From positions 1-6,945 of the forward strand of contig JAWXTY010000046.1 in NCBI GenBank assembly GCA_044433115.1: a DNA stretch of 6,945 bases, written 5' to 3'. Origin of the DNA: CAKUIA01 sp044433115 (GTDB lineage: Bacteria; Verrucomicrobiota; Verrucomicrobiia; Opitutales; Intestinicryptomonadaceae). The position numbers and the translations under genes are program-made. Shown piece after piece: positions 6,907 to 6,945 of the stretch. The notes beneath the pieces were generated by a model that was given only the letters and a program-made list of their open reading frames with translations, made no database searches and had not been told where the DNA came from. Within the stretch, counting starts at the first letter, position 1; each line of letters opens with the position of its first letter.

Positions 6907-6945
6907 ATTAACCATTGTTTAAGTTATCTAATATGACTAATATTT

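Overview
This is a low-GC window (roughly one third G+C by eye) in which every recognisable gene lies on the minus strand. It reads like ordinary bacterial chromosome rather than a mobile region: no transposase, integrase, CRISPR array or phage gene is visible. The lineage cannot be fixed from the sequence. The AddA wording (Walker A SASAGSGKT, motif Ia ALTFTRKSAGEF), the AddB form with a degenerate helicase half, and a proteobacterial/PVC-style Ser/Thr kinase would fit a low-GC Verrucomicrobiota/Lentisphaerota-type organism or, less well, Campylobacterota. This is a weak inference.

Layout in transcription order (right to left). A tRNA-Glu (anticodon UUC) at 6833-6906 is followed by a clear intrinsic terminator at 6790-6812. 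A promoter-like element at 6684-6738 and a roughly 100-nt AT-rich leader with small repeats precede addB (6595-3836). addB overlaps addA (3839-663) by 4 bases (ATGA), and addA has a strong Shine-Dalgarno inside the end of addB. After addA come a 10-bp perfect hairpin (607-636), an A-rich non-coding gap, a second copy of the promoter-like element (285-338), and the first 92 codons of a Ser/Thr protein kinase (278 to the window edge).

addB and addA form a two-gene operon for an AddAB-type helicase-nuclease, the functional counterpart of RecBCD. It resects double-strand DNA ends and loads RecA for homologous recombination. AddA keeps all the superfamily 1A helicase motifs plus a C-terminal PD-(D/E)XK nuclease. 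AddB has lost a recognisable P-loop and has no iron-sulfur cysteines, but its nuclease active site is intact. One motor and two nucleases is the predicted architecture.

No new multi-gene system is evident. The observations most worth following are the ~50-bp element shared by the addB and kinase promoters and a strong strand bias of AGCGAA/GCGAA, which might be codon use or a Chi-like signal.
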